A stretch of 64,000 nucleotides of DNA from Frigoribacterium sp. Leaf415 (lineage in GTDB: Bacteria > Actinomycetota > Actinomycetes > Actinomycetales > Microbacteriaceae), in contig NZ_LMQR01000001.1 in NCBI RefSeq assembly GCF_001424645.1, positions 2,430,621-2,494,620 of the forward strand, read 5' to 3'. Of this stretch, positions 9,173-17,410 are shown in pieces. How positions within the stretch are numbered: the stretch's first letter is position 1; each line of letters starts with the position of its first letter. The notes under the pieces are model-generated. The model was not told the origin of the DNA, ran no database searches, and saw only the letters and a list, made by a program, of their open reading frames with translations. Both the position numbers and the translations under genes were made by a program.

Positions 9173-10206
9173 CAGGCACCCACCTGGTAACTCTCGATGA
9201 GGCTCTTGATGATGAGGCCCCAGCCGTCGACGAGGACGAACAACAGGATCTTGAACGGCAGCGAGATCATCACCGGCGGCAGCATCATCATGCCCATCGA
9301 CATCAGCGCGGCGCTGACGACGAGGTCGATGACGAGGAAGGGGATGAAGATGACGAAGCCGATGATGAACGCGGCGCGCAGCTCGCTGATCATGAACGAC
9401 GGGATGAGCGTGAGCATGGGCACGTCGGCCTGGCTGGCCGGGTTCGGCTGGTTCGCCGAGCGGGTCATCAGCGCGAGGTCCTCTTCGCGGGTGTGGGCGA
9501 GCATGAACTCGCGCAGCGGCGCGATGCCGGCGTCGATCGCCCCCTGCAGGTCGAGGCGGCCGTCGAGGTAGGGCTGCACGGCGTCCGTGTTGATGTGGGT
9601 CAGGATCGGAGCCATGATGAACAGGCTCAGGAACAGGGCCAGCCCCGCGAGCACCTGGTTCGGCGGGATGGACGGCAGCGCGAGCGCGTTGCGCGTCATC
9701 GCGAGCACCACGAAGATCTTCGTGAACGACGTCATCATCAGCAGCAGCGCGGGCGCGACGCTCAGCAGCGTGATGCCGATCAGGGTGACGACGGCCTGGC
9801 TGGGCGCACCGTCGGGGCCGTTGATGTCGATGTTCAGCCCGCCCGAGCCGGTACCGTCGGACGTCGTCTGATCGGTGTCGGTGAAGTCGGTCGGGGTCGT
9901 GCCCGTGGTGCCCTCGGAGCCGGTGCCGTCCGTGGCCGGGGCGGTGGGGGCCGTCGGCGAGACGGGGGCCGCGTTCGCCTGCTGACCGATCAGCATGACG
10001 AGGGCGGACGCCACGACGAGGGCGAGCAGCGTGACGACGACCGCACGGGCGAAGCGCGTGTCGGCGAAGCGCACGGGCACGGCCACCACCGAGCGGCCCA
10101 GGGGGGCTCCGTGCAGGCCGTCACGCAGCGTCGGACGGGCGAGCCGGCGCAGGGCGGACGCGAAGGAGGGGCGGGTCGGGGACGCGGACGACCGGCGGCC
10201 GGTCAT
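9172..10206 (-). CDS. fliP: Flagellar export apparatus protein FliP with long N-terminal extension
   Basis: The 344-residue protein has the FliP core in its last 210 residues, with typical stretches such as MMTSFTKIFVVLAM and the conserved four membrane segments. Before it come a 55-residue basic leader, a hydrophobic segment (about residues 57-75) with an AXA-like site near NAA, and a Thr/Gly/Asp-rich linker. FliP normally has a short cleavable signal, so the long basic N-region is unusual. I chose the ATG at 10206 because it overlaps the true fliO stop (ATGA), matching the other junctions in this operon. An alternative start at 10248 would only lengthen the basic leader. Confidence 0.92.
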   Translation of the reverse strand: MTGRRSSASPTRPSFASALRRLARPTLRDGLHGAPLGRSVVAVPVRFADTRFARAVVVTLLALVVASALVMLIGQQANAAPVSPTAPTAPATDGTGSEGTTGTTPTDFTDTDQTTSDGTGSGGLNIDINGPDGAPSQAVVTLIGITLLSVAPALLLMMTSFTKIFVVLAMTRNALALPSIPPNQVLAGLALFLSLFIMAPILTHINTDAVQPYLDGRLDLQGAIDAGIAPLREFMLAHTREEDLALMTRSANQPNPASQADVPMLTLIPSFMISELRAAFIIGFVIFIPFLVIDLVVSAALMSMGMMMLPPVMISLPFKILLFVLVDGWGLIIKSLIESYQVGA

Positions 10207-10843
10207 CCGGCTCGTCCGCTGCGCAGCACGGCTGCGGCCTGACGCCACGTGTCGGGGGCGAGGATCGAGCCCTCGAGCGACTTCGCGGCCCGCCCGGTGC
10301 GGCGGTCGGCCGGGTCACGAGGCGCGCGGCCGCGGAGACCGGCCGTCGCGGCACGGCGGGCGGCACCGCGGGGGCGGAGCAGCTCGGCGGGGGTGGCCGA
10401 GGCCGACGCGAGGGACGGGGTCGTGGCGAGGGCCGGGACCGCCGAGGTCTCGGCCGACAGCACGGCGGCGAACGAGGCCGAGGGCGCGGGGTCGCGACGG
10501 GCGCGATCGGGGTGACCCGCGCCTCCTGCACCGGGGTCGGCTCGTCGTCGGGCGCACCCGACGGGACGAGCGTGAGAGGGGCGGCCTCGACGGGACGGTC
10601 GGCGGCGGCCAGGACGGTCACCGACGACTCGGTCACGCCGAGCACGAGGCGCTCGCCCTCGACGTCGACCACGACGACGCTCGCCTTCGCGCCGACGCCC
10701 TGGCGGGCGACAACCGAGACCTGCGACGTGGCGCGGGTGCCCGCGCGGCCGCCCTTCACCAGGCGCTTCTGCAGCACCCAGAGCAGGGCGAGGACGACGC
10801 CCAACGAGAGGACGACCCGCAGGCCGACGACGACGGTGTCCAC
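10203..10843 (-). CDS. fliO: Flagellar protein FliO, interrupted by a frameshift
   Basis: The N-terminus reads MDTVVVGLRVVLSLGVVLAL, a membrane segment followed by the FliO beta-rich domain ending GERLVLGVTESSVTVL. After about residue 110 the same frame becomes a run of Pro/Arg codons with poor codon bias. A second frame, shifted by one base, carries the expected FliO C-terminus GSILAPDTWRQAAAVLRSG and stops at 10203 with an ATGA overlap onto fliP. The switch lies between about 10463 and 10570, a segment that also holds a GGAGGCGCG repeat. So the gene is disrupted, or the base is a sequencing error, or frameshifting occurs. FliO helps assemble FliP in the membrane and is dispensable in some species. 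Confidence 0.8.
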
Positions 10844-10845
10844 GA

Positions 10846-11571
10846 TCAGGCGATGCCGTCGGCGACGTCGAGGATCTTGGTGATGCGGACGGCGTAGTCC
10901 TGGTCGACGACGACGACCTCGCCGTGCGCGATCAGGCGGCCGTTGAGCAGCACGTCGGCGGGGGCACCGGCCGAACGGTCGAGCTCGATGACCGCGCCGG
11001 GCTCGAGGCCCAGGACGTCGCGGACCGACATGCGGGTGCGGCCGATCTCGACCGTCAGCGCCATCTCGACGTTGTTGATGCGACCGAGGTTGCCGGTCGA
11101 GACCGCGCCCGGGGTCGGCACCACCGGCGACGATCCACCGATCGTGCCGGTCTCGCGCAGGCGCAGGGCGAACCAGCCGGCGGGCTGGCCCGCGGCCGTC
11201 AGCTCGAAGACGACGGTCTCGGGGTCGGCCAGCAGGGCGTCCGCCGACTCGCGGCGGCTCTCGCCGAGCACGCCCGTGCCGAGCACGCCCGTCGCGGACT
11301 CGAGCGCGGGACGCAGGACGTCCGAGACCGAGACCATCGGGTTGTCGGTGCCGGCGGCGGCGGCGAGCTGGTCCATGTCGGCCAGCACGACCGCGGTGTC
11401 GGCCGAGACCGACCCGACGAACGACGTGACCACGACGGACGAGCCCGCGACGCGGAGGCCGTGCGCGGAGGCCGGGTCGACGGCCACGGCACGCAGGGGC
11501 GTGGGCGTCGGCAGCTGGGCGACCAGCGCCTCGACCGCCGCGGTGTGCAGGGTGATGGTCGTGCCGGTCAT
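10846..11571 (-). CDS. fliN: Flagellar motor switch protein FliN (FliN/FliY type)
   Basis: The 241-residue protein has a C-terminal SpoA/FliN domain from about residue 165 (NNVEMALTVEIGRTRMSVRD, then GEVVVVDQDYAVRITKI). An N-terminal region of about 150 residues is longer than in enterobacterial FliN and resembles a degenerate CheC-like part of FliY. FliN forms the lower C-ring and takes part in export and switching. It starts in an ATGA overlap with fliM and ends two bases before fliO. Confidence 0.92.
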   Translation of the reverse strand: MTGTTITLHTAAVEALVAQLPTPTPLRAVAVDPASAHGLRVAGSSVVVTSFVGSVSADTAVVLADMDQLAAAAGTDNPMVSVSDVLRPALESATGVLGTGVLGESRRESADALLADPETVVFELTAAGQPAGWFALRLRETGTIGGSSPVVPTPGAVSTGNLGRINNVEMALTVEIGRTRMSVRDVLGLEPGAVIELDRSAGAPADVLLNGRLIAHGEVVVVDQDYAVRITKILDVADGIA

Positions 11572-12515
11572 GAGGTTCCTTCTTCGGTGCCGGTCAGGGA
11601 GGTGGAGACGACGATGCCGGCCAGACGCGAGCCGGCGGCCCCGACGGCGGCGCGGCCGACGGGCTGGCCGTCGACACTGATCTCGAGCGGGCGGTGCTGC
11701 GGGTGGGGCAGCGGCAGCAGGTCGCCGACGGCCAGCCCGAGCACGACGCTCGGCAGCACCGCGGCGGGGGCGAAGGTCAACGAGACGCCGACCGGCACCG
11801 AGGCCAGCTGGGCGCCGAGCAGCTCACGCGCGTCGGCCGCGTCGATCGTCGGGTTGGACTCGCCGAGTTGCGACAGCAGCACGTCGGCCGGGATCGCGAC
11901 CGTGCCGGGTGCCACGCGCTCGCCGACGCGGATCTCGAACGAGGCCACGATCATCAGGTCGGACTTCTGCGCGGCCTGGGCGAACTGCGAGTTGTACTGG
12001 AACCCGCCGACGCTGATCGGGTCGGCCAGCATGGTGCCGAACGAGTAGCGCAGGTCGTCGAGGGCGTCGTCCATCAGGCGGCGCACGAGGGCCTGCTCGA
12101 TGGGCGTGAAGGTGCGCTCGGGCAGGCTCGCCGGCTTGACGGCCCCCAGCATGTGGCTGACCCAGGTGAGCGCGGCCGACGACGGGAACTGGATGACGGC
12201 CTTCGCCGAGACGCCCTCGAGGGTGCAGAGCACCATCGCGGTGGTCGCCGGCAGCGACGAGGCGTACTCGTCGTAGGTGAGCATCTGCACCTGGTCACAG
12301 GTGACCTGCGAGAGCACCCGGACCTTGGCGGTGAGCTGAGTTCCCCACTGCCGCGCGAAGGTGTCGAAGGCCAGCTCGAGGACGCGCGAGTGCTCGCGGG
12401 CGAGGGTCGTCGGACGGCGGAAGTCGTAGACCTCGACGGTCTTCTGCGGGCGCGTCGACGAGCCGACCGTCGCGGTCGGTGCGCTGCTGCCCGTCGGGGC
12501 GTCGAGGAGTGTCAC
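11568..12515 (-). CDS. fliM: Flagellar motor switch protein FliM
   Basis: The 315-residue protein has the FliM middle domain (KTVEVYDFRRPTTLAREHSR near residues 25-45 onward) and a C-terminal SpoA domain. I chose the GTG at 12515 because a flagellar promoter box ends only eight bases upstream, which would place transcription initiation at or near the start codon (leaderless). The frame upstream is arginine-rich and not FliM-like. The N-terminal CheY-binding peptide of other FliM proteins is not obvious. FliM links FliG to FliN in the C-ring. First gene of the ten-gene operon that ends with csrA. Confidence 0.92.
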   Translation of the reverse strand: MTLLDAPTGSSAPTATVGSSTRPQKTVEVYDFRRPTTLAREHSRVLELAFDTFARQWGTQLTAKVRVLSQVTCDQVQMLTYDEYASSLPATTAMVLCTLEGVSAKAVIQFPSSAALTWVSHMLGAVKPASLPERTFTPIEQALVRRLMDDALDDLRYSFGTMLADPISVGGFQYNSQFAQAAQKSDLMIVASFEIRVGERVAPGTVAIPADVLLSQLGESNPTIDAADARELLGAQLASVPVGVSLTFAPAAVLPSVVLGLAVGDLLPLPHPQHRPLEISVDGQPVGRAAVGAAGSRLAGIVVSTSLTGTEEGTS

Positions 12516-12523
12516 GGACGGAG

Positions 12524-12550
12524 CTATCGGCCCGCCCCACCTGAGCGTTA
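12524..12550 (-). promoter_or_regulatory. Flagellar (FliA-type) promoter of the fliM operon
   Basis: On the minus strand the box reads TAAC, 15 bases, GCCGATAG. It is one of six identical-spacing copies in front of flagellar units here. The consensus resembles sigma-28 promoters (TAAA-N15-GCCGATAA). Initiation would fall close to the fliM GTG. Confidence 0.8.
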
Positions 12551-12651
12551 GCCCAGGACGGCGTGTACCCCCCGGACTGGGTTGCCGTCCGCGAGCTCTG
12601 GACCGGGGTCGCGCTACCGGGCCGGAGGCGCCGGGCGGGGCCCGGCGGAGG

Positions 12652-13686
12652 TCAGTGGCCCGAGGACTCCTCCTTCTTCTCCGTCTTCTTCTCGGTCTTC
12701 GTCTCGGTCGCGGTGCCCGCCTTCGACGTGTCACCCGACTCGGCCGTGGTCGAGGTGTCGGCCGCCTGCTGGACGGTGGGATTGCGACCGTCGGTCACCG
12801 CGCCTCCTGCGGCCGCCGCCGCCTGCTCGAGCTGCGGCAGCAGCGCGCTCACCGCGTCGGACTGGTTCGACAGGACGACGATGTCGACCCGACGGTTCGA
12901 CGCGAGGTCGGCGTCCGTCGTGCCGGTGCTGAGGGGACGCGACGAGCCGAAGCCGACCGACTGGATGTGGTCGGCGCCCACGCCGCCGCGTTCGACCAGG
13001 TCGCGCAGCACCTGGGTGGCGCGGGCGGACGAGAGCTCCCAGTTGGTCGCGAAGGGCGCGGTCGAGCTTCGCTGGTCGGCGTGGCCCTCGACCGAGACGT
13101 CGTGACCCGAGGTCTTCAGCACCGGCCCGATGGCGTTCATGACGTTGACGGCCGTGCCGCTGAGGTCGGCGCTGTTCGTGCCGAAGAAGGTCTCGGAGCC
13201 GATCAGGCGGACCGTCAGCCCCCGGTCGTCGACGGCGAACTGGACGTCGGCGCTGAGCCCCGAGCCCTCGAGGTTCGCGGCGATCGCGGCCTTGATGGCG
13301 GTGAGGTCGTCGAGCTCGCCCTGGGCCGCGACCGTGGCGGCGGCGGCCTGCTCGGCGGTCTGGGCGTCACCCGAGGCGGCGGCCTTGCTCATGTCGGTCT
13401 CGTCGCCCGACGAGTAGCCCTTGCCCTCGGCCGTCACGTCGGCGGCGTTCACAACGGTGCCCGAGGCCGTGTCGACCTTGCCGACGTCGGTCTGGCCGAA
13501 GCCGGTCGCGAGCGAGTTGCGCAGGGCGATGTACTTGTCCTGGTCGACGTTCGACATCGCGAACAGCACGATGAACATGCACATCAGCACGGTGATCATG
13601 TCCATGTACGAGGCCATCCAGCGCTCGTCGGGGTGCTCGTCCTCGGCGTGCCCCTTCTTCTTGCGTCCGCCGCGTGCCCCGCTCAT
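12652..13686 (-). CDS. motB: Flagellar stator protein MotB
   Basis: The 344-residue protein has one membrane helix near residues 28-46 with the proton-carrying aspartate D29 in YMDMITV, and a C-terminal OmpA-like peptidoglycan-binding domain at about 160-290 (VEGHADQR, then SNRRVDIVV). A Lys/Glu-rich tail ends the protein. The ATG at 13686 overlaps the motA stop by four bases. With MotA it forms the stator that converts ion flow to torque, and the aspartate context fits proton use. No fliL lies between motB and fliM, where many operons have one. Confidence 0.94.
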   Translation of the reverse strand: MSGARGGRKKKGHAEDEHPDERWMASYMDMITVLMCMFIVLFAMSNVDQDKYIALRNSLATGFGQTDVGKVDTASGTVVNAADVTAEGKGYSSGDETDMSKAAASGDAQTAEQAAAATVAAQGELDDLTAIKAAIAANLEGSGLSADVQFAVDDRGLTVRLIGSETFFGTNSADLSGTAVNVMNAIGPVLKTSGHDVSVEGHADQRSSTAPFATNWELSSARATQVLRDLVERGGVGADHIQSVGFGSSRPLSTGTTDADLASNRRVDIVVLSNQSDAVSALLPQLEQAAAAAGGAVTDGRNPTVQQAADTSTTAESGDTSKAGTATETKTEKKTEKKEESSGH

Positions 13687-14519
13687 GCGGCCAGCCCCTG
13701 GTCGTCGCCGCCCTTCTTCGCGCCGGCCTTGGCCTTGCCGCCCTTGCCGCCCTTGCCGTCGCCACCCTCGAGCGCGTGGGTCGGCACCATGGCCTTGAGG
13801 CGTTCGCCGAGGAGGCGCGGCTGGCTTCCGGCCTGGACCGCCAGGACCCCCTCCATCAGCAGCGTCATGCGCAGCTCGTCGAGGTCGGCCAGCTTCTTGA
13901 GGCGCGCGCCGAGCGGCAGCCAGAGGAAGTTGGCGGTCAGCAGGCCCCACAGGGTCGCGACGAAGGCCGCGGCGATCATGTGGCCGAGCTCGTCGGGTTC
14001 GGCGAGGTTCTCGAGCACGTGGGTGAGGCTGACGACCGTGCCCACGATGCCGACCGTCGGGGCGTACCCGCCGAGGCTCATGAAGAACTTGCTGGCGGTG
14101 CGGTCGGCGGCGAGGCGGGACTCCATCTCGTCCTCGAGCAGGATGCGCAGCTCCTCGCCGTCGGTGCCGTCGGCGATGTTCTGCAGCGCGCCCTTCATGA
14201 AGGGGTCGTCGAGCTTCTCGGCCTCCTGCTCGAGCGAGAGCAGGCCCTCGCTGCGGGCCTTCTCGGCGAGCGAGACGACACCGTCGATGACCGACTGCGG
14301 GGGGACGACCTTGCCCGTGAAGGCGCGGGTGATCTTCTTGAAGCTGAGGATCGCGTCCTTGATCGTCGTGCCGGCGATGCCGACGCCGATCGTGGCGCCG
14401 AAGACGAGGATGATCGGGGCGGGCAGCAGCAGCCCGGCGATGCTGACGCCCTCGAGCTGGATCATGCCGAAGAGGGCGCCCAGGGCGAGGACGATGCCGA
14501 TGATCGTTGCGGGATCCAC
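13683..14519 (-). CDS. motA: Flagellar stator protein MotA
   Basis: The 278-residue protein has four membrane segments (about residues 3-20, 28-50, 150-170 and 185-205) and a large cytoplasmic loop between segments two and three with charged residues that contact FliG. The sequence GGYAPTVGIVGTV carries the conserved prolines and glycines around segment three. The C-terminus is rich in Gly/Lys. It begins two bases after flbD and overlaps motB, so the three are one unit. Confidence 0.94.
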   Translation of the reverse strand: MDPATIIGIVLALGALFGMIQLEGVSIAGLLLPAPIILVFGATIGVGIAGTTIKDAILSFKKITRAFTGKVVPPQSVIDGVVSLAEKARSEGLLSLEQEAEKLDDPFMKGALQNIADGTDGEELRILLEDEMESRLAADRTASKFFMSLGGYAPTVGIVGTVVSLTHVLENLAEPDELGHMIAAAFVATLWGLLTANFLWLPLGARLKKLADLDELRMTLLMEGVLAVQAGSQPRLLGERLKAMVPTHALEGGDGKGGKGGKAKAGAKKGGDDQGLAA

Positions 14520-14521
14520 GG

Positions 14522-14929
14522 TCAGCGTCCCTGCGTGGTGTCGGCCGAGGCGGCCGGCGCAGCCGGCGCGGTCGGCGCGGTCGGCGCGTGGACGGCGGGA
14601 GCCTGCACGGCGGGACGGAACTCGGTGACGCGACCCGCGCCTCCTGAACCGGACGAGCCGCGGACGATCCCGAGCTGAGGGCCGGTCGAGGTGCGGTTGC
14701 CGAGGGCCTGGCTGGCCGGGGCGGTGGCCGACGGCTCGTCGTAGGCGAGCGAGACGATGCGGGCCCGGTAGCGGGCGATCATCTCGATGACCTCGGCCAT
14801 CGGCTCGGTCACGACGTACTTGGCGCCGTCGACCATGATCAGGACCGTGTCGGGCGTCTCGTGGATGCGCTCGATGAGGTCAGGGTTGACAGCGAATCTG
14901 CTGTCGTTGAGTCGCGTGACGACGATCAT
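14522..14929 (-). CDS. flbD: FlbD family flagellar protein with an extended C-terminus
   Basis: Residues 1-65 match the FlbD/SwrD family: MIVVTRLNDSRFAVNPDLIE, then a Thr/Val strand (PDTVLIMVDGAKYVV) and a helix. The family is usually 60-80 residues and in Bacillus increases motor torque by supporting stator function, which fits its place before motA and motB. The extra 65 residues here are Ala/Pro/Thr-rich and probably disordered. A flagellar promoter and a candidate CsrA-binding hairpin (14953-14975) lie in the leader. Confidence 0.88.
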   Translation of the reverse strand: MIVVTRLNDSRFAVNPDLIERIHETPDTVLIMVDGAKYVVTEPMAEVIEMIARYRARIVSLAYDEPSATAPASQALGNRTSTGPQLGIVRGSSGSGGAGRVTEFRPAVQAPAVHAPTAPTAPAAPAASADTTQGR

Positions 14930-14952
14930 CGGCCCGTCCTAGGTCTGTGTCT

Positions 14953-14975
14953 CCTGCCGCCATCCGTGGGGCAGG
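14953..14975 (-). promoter_or_regulatory. Candidate CsrA-binding hairpin in the flbD leader
   Basis: On the minus strand a six-base stem (CCTGCC/GGCAGG) closes an 11-base loop that contains CACGGATG, a match to the CsrA consensus CANGGANG. It lies about 25 bases before the flbD start. Three other flagellar leaders here carry similar loops. Confidence 0.5.
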
Positions 14976-15007
14976 TGTCGCTGCTCGTCCTGAGCGGCTA
15001 CGGGTGA

Positions 15008-15034
15008 CTATCGGCCGGGGGCGGCGGGGCGTTA
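15008..15034 (-). promoter_or_regulatory. Flagellar (FliA-type) promoter of flbD-motA-motB
   Basis: The minus-strand box is TAAC, 15 bases, GCCGATAG, identical in spacing to the fliM, flgB, fliC and flgN boxes. The leader to the flbD start is about 75 bases. Confidence 0.8.
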
Positions 15035-15146
15035 GGTGCGGGTCGTCGGTGCCGGTTGTCGGCGTGTGCCCTCTCGCGCTTCCGGTCGCGCGACCCGTGG
15101 GGCGACCCGTTGTCCACAGGCAGGTCGTGGCGGGCCGAACAGTCGG

Positions 15147-15152
15147 TATGGT
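15147..15152 (+). promoter_or_regulatory. Candidate -10 box of the first type VII cassette
   Basis: TATGGT fits the TANNNT -10 pattern and lies 37 bases before the GTG at 15190, with a GAGGGGA ribosome binding site in between. No clear -35 was seen. Confidence 0.35.
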
Positions 15153-15189
15153 GTGTGACATTGCTCATATCGACGAGGGGAAAACCGCC

Positions 15190-15489
15190 GTGGCGCCGTA
15201 CATGGACATCGATCTGGAGGCGCTGGCCGCGTTGGCCCGCGACCTCCAGACCCTGCACACCGACCTGTCCTCGGGCAGCGCCGGCGCCTCCGGTGACGGC
15301 GTCGCTTCACCCCGCCTGCAGCAGGCCGTCACCGCGTTCATCGACGACTGGGCGATCGCCCGGGGCCGCATGCTCGAGTCGATCGCGGCGGTCGGCGCCA
15401 TGGCCGAGGGCGCGGCGAAGACCTTCACGCAAGCCGAGGACGAGCTGGCTGCCGCGCTGGCCCCGACCGACACGGCGGGTGTGGCATGA
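15190..15489 (+). CDS. Small helical WXG100-like protein
   Basis: The 99-residue, mostly helical protein has the size and helix-turn-helix layout of ESX/WXG100 family proteins, without a clear WXG triplet; the turn lies near FIDDWAIARG (residues 55-65). I chose the GTG at 15190 because GAGGGGA lies eight bases upstream. Its stop overlaps the start of the next gene (ATGA). By position it may be the small partner of the larger secreted-type protein that follows. The family assignment is an inference from length, helices and context. Confidence 0.6.
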   Translation: MAPYMDIDLEALAALARDLQTLHTDLSSGSAGASGDGVASPRLQQAVTAFIDDWAIARGRMLESIAAVGAMAEGAAKTFTQAEDELAAALAPTDTAGVA

Positions 15490-16772
15490 GCCGCCCCTGG
15501 GACTGGAGTCCGCTCGACCTGGCGTCCGACCCCGTGCCCGGTGACCCGACCGACATCCGGTCGTCGGCGGTCGCGGCTCGGGCCACGGGCACGTCGATCG
15601 AGACACAGTCGAGGCGGCTGCGTCGGTTGGCGAAGGCCGAGGGGTGGGACTCCGAGTCGGGCCGCACCTTCACGACGTCGGCAGAACCGCTCGCCGACGC
15701 GATCGACGAGGCGAAGCAGCGCTACCTCGACCTCGCCACGGCGCTCGACACCTATGCGGACGGCCTCGAAGAGCTGCAGCGCCAGGCGGACGCCGCGCGC
15801 CTCGACGCCGACGAGGCCAAGGAGGCGCGGCGTACGGCCGACAAGTTCGTCGTCCCCGGCGAGACCGACCCGTTCGAGATCGACCGGCAAGAGGCCACCC
15901 GGACGCGGGCAGTCGACCTCGCCGACACCGACCTCGCGGACGCGAAGGCGGTCATCACCCGACTGGTCGGCACCGGGGGCGATACGGACGGCGAGTACGG
16001 CGCCCTCAACGACCAGGCGATCGCGGCCATCCGCCTGGCCGGCGACGACGAGCTGCGCGACACCTGGTGGGACCATGTGAAGCAGGTGGTGCACGACGCC
16101 CGCGGGGTGCTGGGGGCGATCAAAGACCTGCTGACCGCGCTCGCGCCGCTGCTGACCATCCTCGCCATCATCTTCCCTGCCGCCGCCCTCGGCCTCCTGA
16201 TCGCCGGCATCGCCATGGCCGCTCTGACCCTCGCGATCACCCTGGCGCAAGCGAGTGCCGGCGATGCATCGTTGTCCGACGTGATGGCCGACCTGGCCGG
16301 CGTGGGACTCGCCTGCATCGGCTTCGGTGGAGCTCGGGCCATGGCGGGGCTCGTCGCCGGCACGAGGACCTCGGTGATCTCGAGCCAGTCCATGCGAAAC
16401 GCCCAGCGAGCTGCCGCCCAGGCTCCTACCCGCAAGGTGGACGCCGTCTACGACCGGGTCAGGAGGGAATCCGAAGCAGCGCTCACGCAGCGCGCCTCCT
16501 CGATCGGAGGCGATCTGGGCACACGGATCATCGACGGTCTCGTCGGCGGCGGCGCTCGAGAGATGCAGCTCCTGCGGCGTCTCGCCGAGAACGGAGGGGG
16601 GCCGCTGGCTCAGGCGTCGTGGCGGCCCGGCGTCATCGTGGGAGTCGGGACGGGCATCCCGTCGCTGGTGGTCGACGTCAAGTCCGGCGTGGAGACCGCG
16701 CTGGACGTCGGTGCCCTGTTGACCGACGCCTACTGGACCCAGAAGATGCAGATCCGGGTGGGAAGCCTGTGA
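15486..16772 (+). CDS. Putative type VII-secreted protein with central membrane segments
   Basis: The 428-residue protein begins WDWSPLDLASDPVPGDP, then a helical region with GWDSESGRTF (near residue 55), which resembles the putative T7SS signal region of large secreted actinobacterial proteins. A coiled-coil-like stretch runs over residues 75-130. Two or three hydrophobic segments cover about 205-255 and a small, partly hydrophobic domain follows to the end. No known toxin domain or catalytic motif was recognised in the C-terminus. It is the second of six overlapping genes. A secreted effector or a membrane-anchored envelope protein are both possible. Confidence 0.6.
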   Translation: MSRPWDWSPLDLASDPVPGDPTDIRSSAVAARATGTSIETQSRRLRRLAKAEGWDSESGRTFTTSAEPLADAIDEAKQRYLDLATALDTYADGLEELQRQADAARLDADEAKEARRTADKFVVPGETDPFEIDRQEATRTRAVDLADTDLADAKAVITRLVGTGGDTDGEYGALNDQAIAAIRLAGDDELRDTWWDHVKQVVHDARGVLGAIKDLLTALAPLLTILAIIFPAAALGLLIAGIAMAALTLAITLAQASAGDASLSDVMADLAGVGLACIGFGGARAMAGLVAGTRTSVISSQSMRNAQRAAAQAPTRKVDAVYDRVRRESEAALTQRASSIGGDLGTRIIDGLVGGGAREMQLLRRLAENGGGPLAQASWRPGVIVGVGTGIPSLVVDVKSGVETALDVGALLTDAYWTQKMQIRVGSL

Positions 16773-17410
16773 CGGTCTCGTACTCGTTGACCCTGCCCCG
16801 GGGCTGGCATCGATTCTCTCCCGAGGGCGACTTCGACGAGCAGGTCCACCGGCTGGGCCGCCAGCTCACGGCGACTGACCGGGACGCGGCAGCAGCGGTT
16901 CTGTCGAGGCGGCGATTCGGCACGGCCATGGGGCACGTTCGTGAGACGGCTCGGCAGGCCGGCGCGCTGGACCTCTTCGCCTTCGTCGGACCGAGCCGGA
17001 CCGGCCTGGGGCCGATGTCCCTCGTCACGAGCGTCGTCCACCTCGGCGCATGCATCGCCGGATCTCTCGAGAGCCCCCCGGCCGTCGGAGCGGCGGGATC
17101 GATGACGATCCTCGAGACAGCCGGGGGCCCCTGCCTCAGGGTTCTCGCTCGCGCGTCGACCGACGTCGGAACGTGGTGGAGGACCCTGGCCGGGCACCTG
17201 GCCGATCTCGAACCAGGTCGCGACGACGTCTCCCTCAGCTCGGAGGACGTCCGGCGAGTCATCTCGACTGCCGACGTGGGCTACGCCATCGACATCCCCG
17301 GGCACCGGGGATCGCAGCTCATGCTGTCGTTCTCGACGATGGGTGGCCCGTTCGTCGGTGCCCAGATCGACCACGGCGATTCCATCGCGAGGACGTTGAC
17401 GTGGACGTGA
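16769..17410 (+). CDS. Uncharacterised cassette protein, similar in layout to the 18696 gene
   Basis: The 213-residue soluble protein has no membrane segment or signal peptide. The C-terminal stretch VGYAIDIPGHRGSQLMLSFS, followed by a short helix ending ARTLTWT, has the pattern seen in type VII-associated actinobacterial proteins that end in a beta sheet plus helix. I start at the GTG (16769) because it overlaps the previous stop (GTGA). The 192-residue protein at 18696 appears to have the same plan, so they may be paralogues. The function is unknown; a chaperone-like role for the secreted protein is only a guess. Confidence 0.55.
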   Translation: MTVSYSLTLPRGWHRFSPEGDFDEQVHRLGRQLTATDRDAAAAVLSRRRFGTAMGHVRETARQAGALDLFAFVGPSRTGLGPMSLVTSVVHLGACIAGSLESPPAVGAAGSMTILETAGGPCLRVLARASTDVGTWWRTLAGHLADLEPGRDDVSLSSEDVRRVISTADVGYAIDIPGHRGSQLMLSFSTMGGPFVGAQIDHGDSIARTLTWT

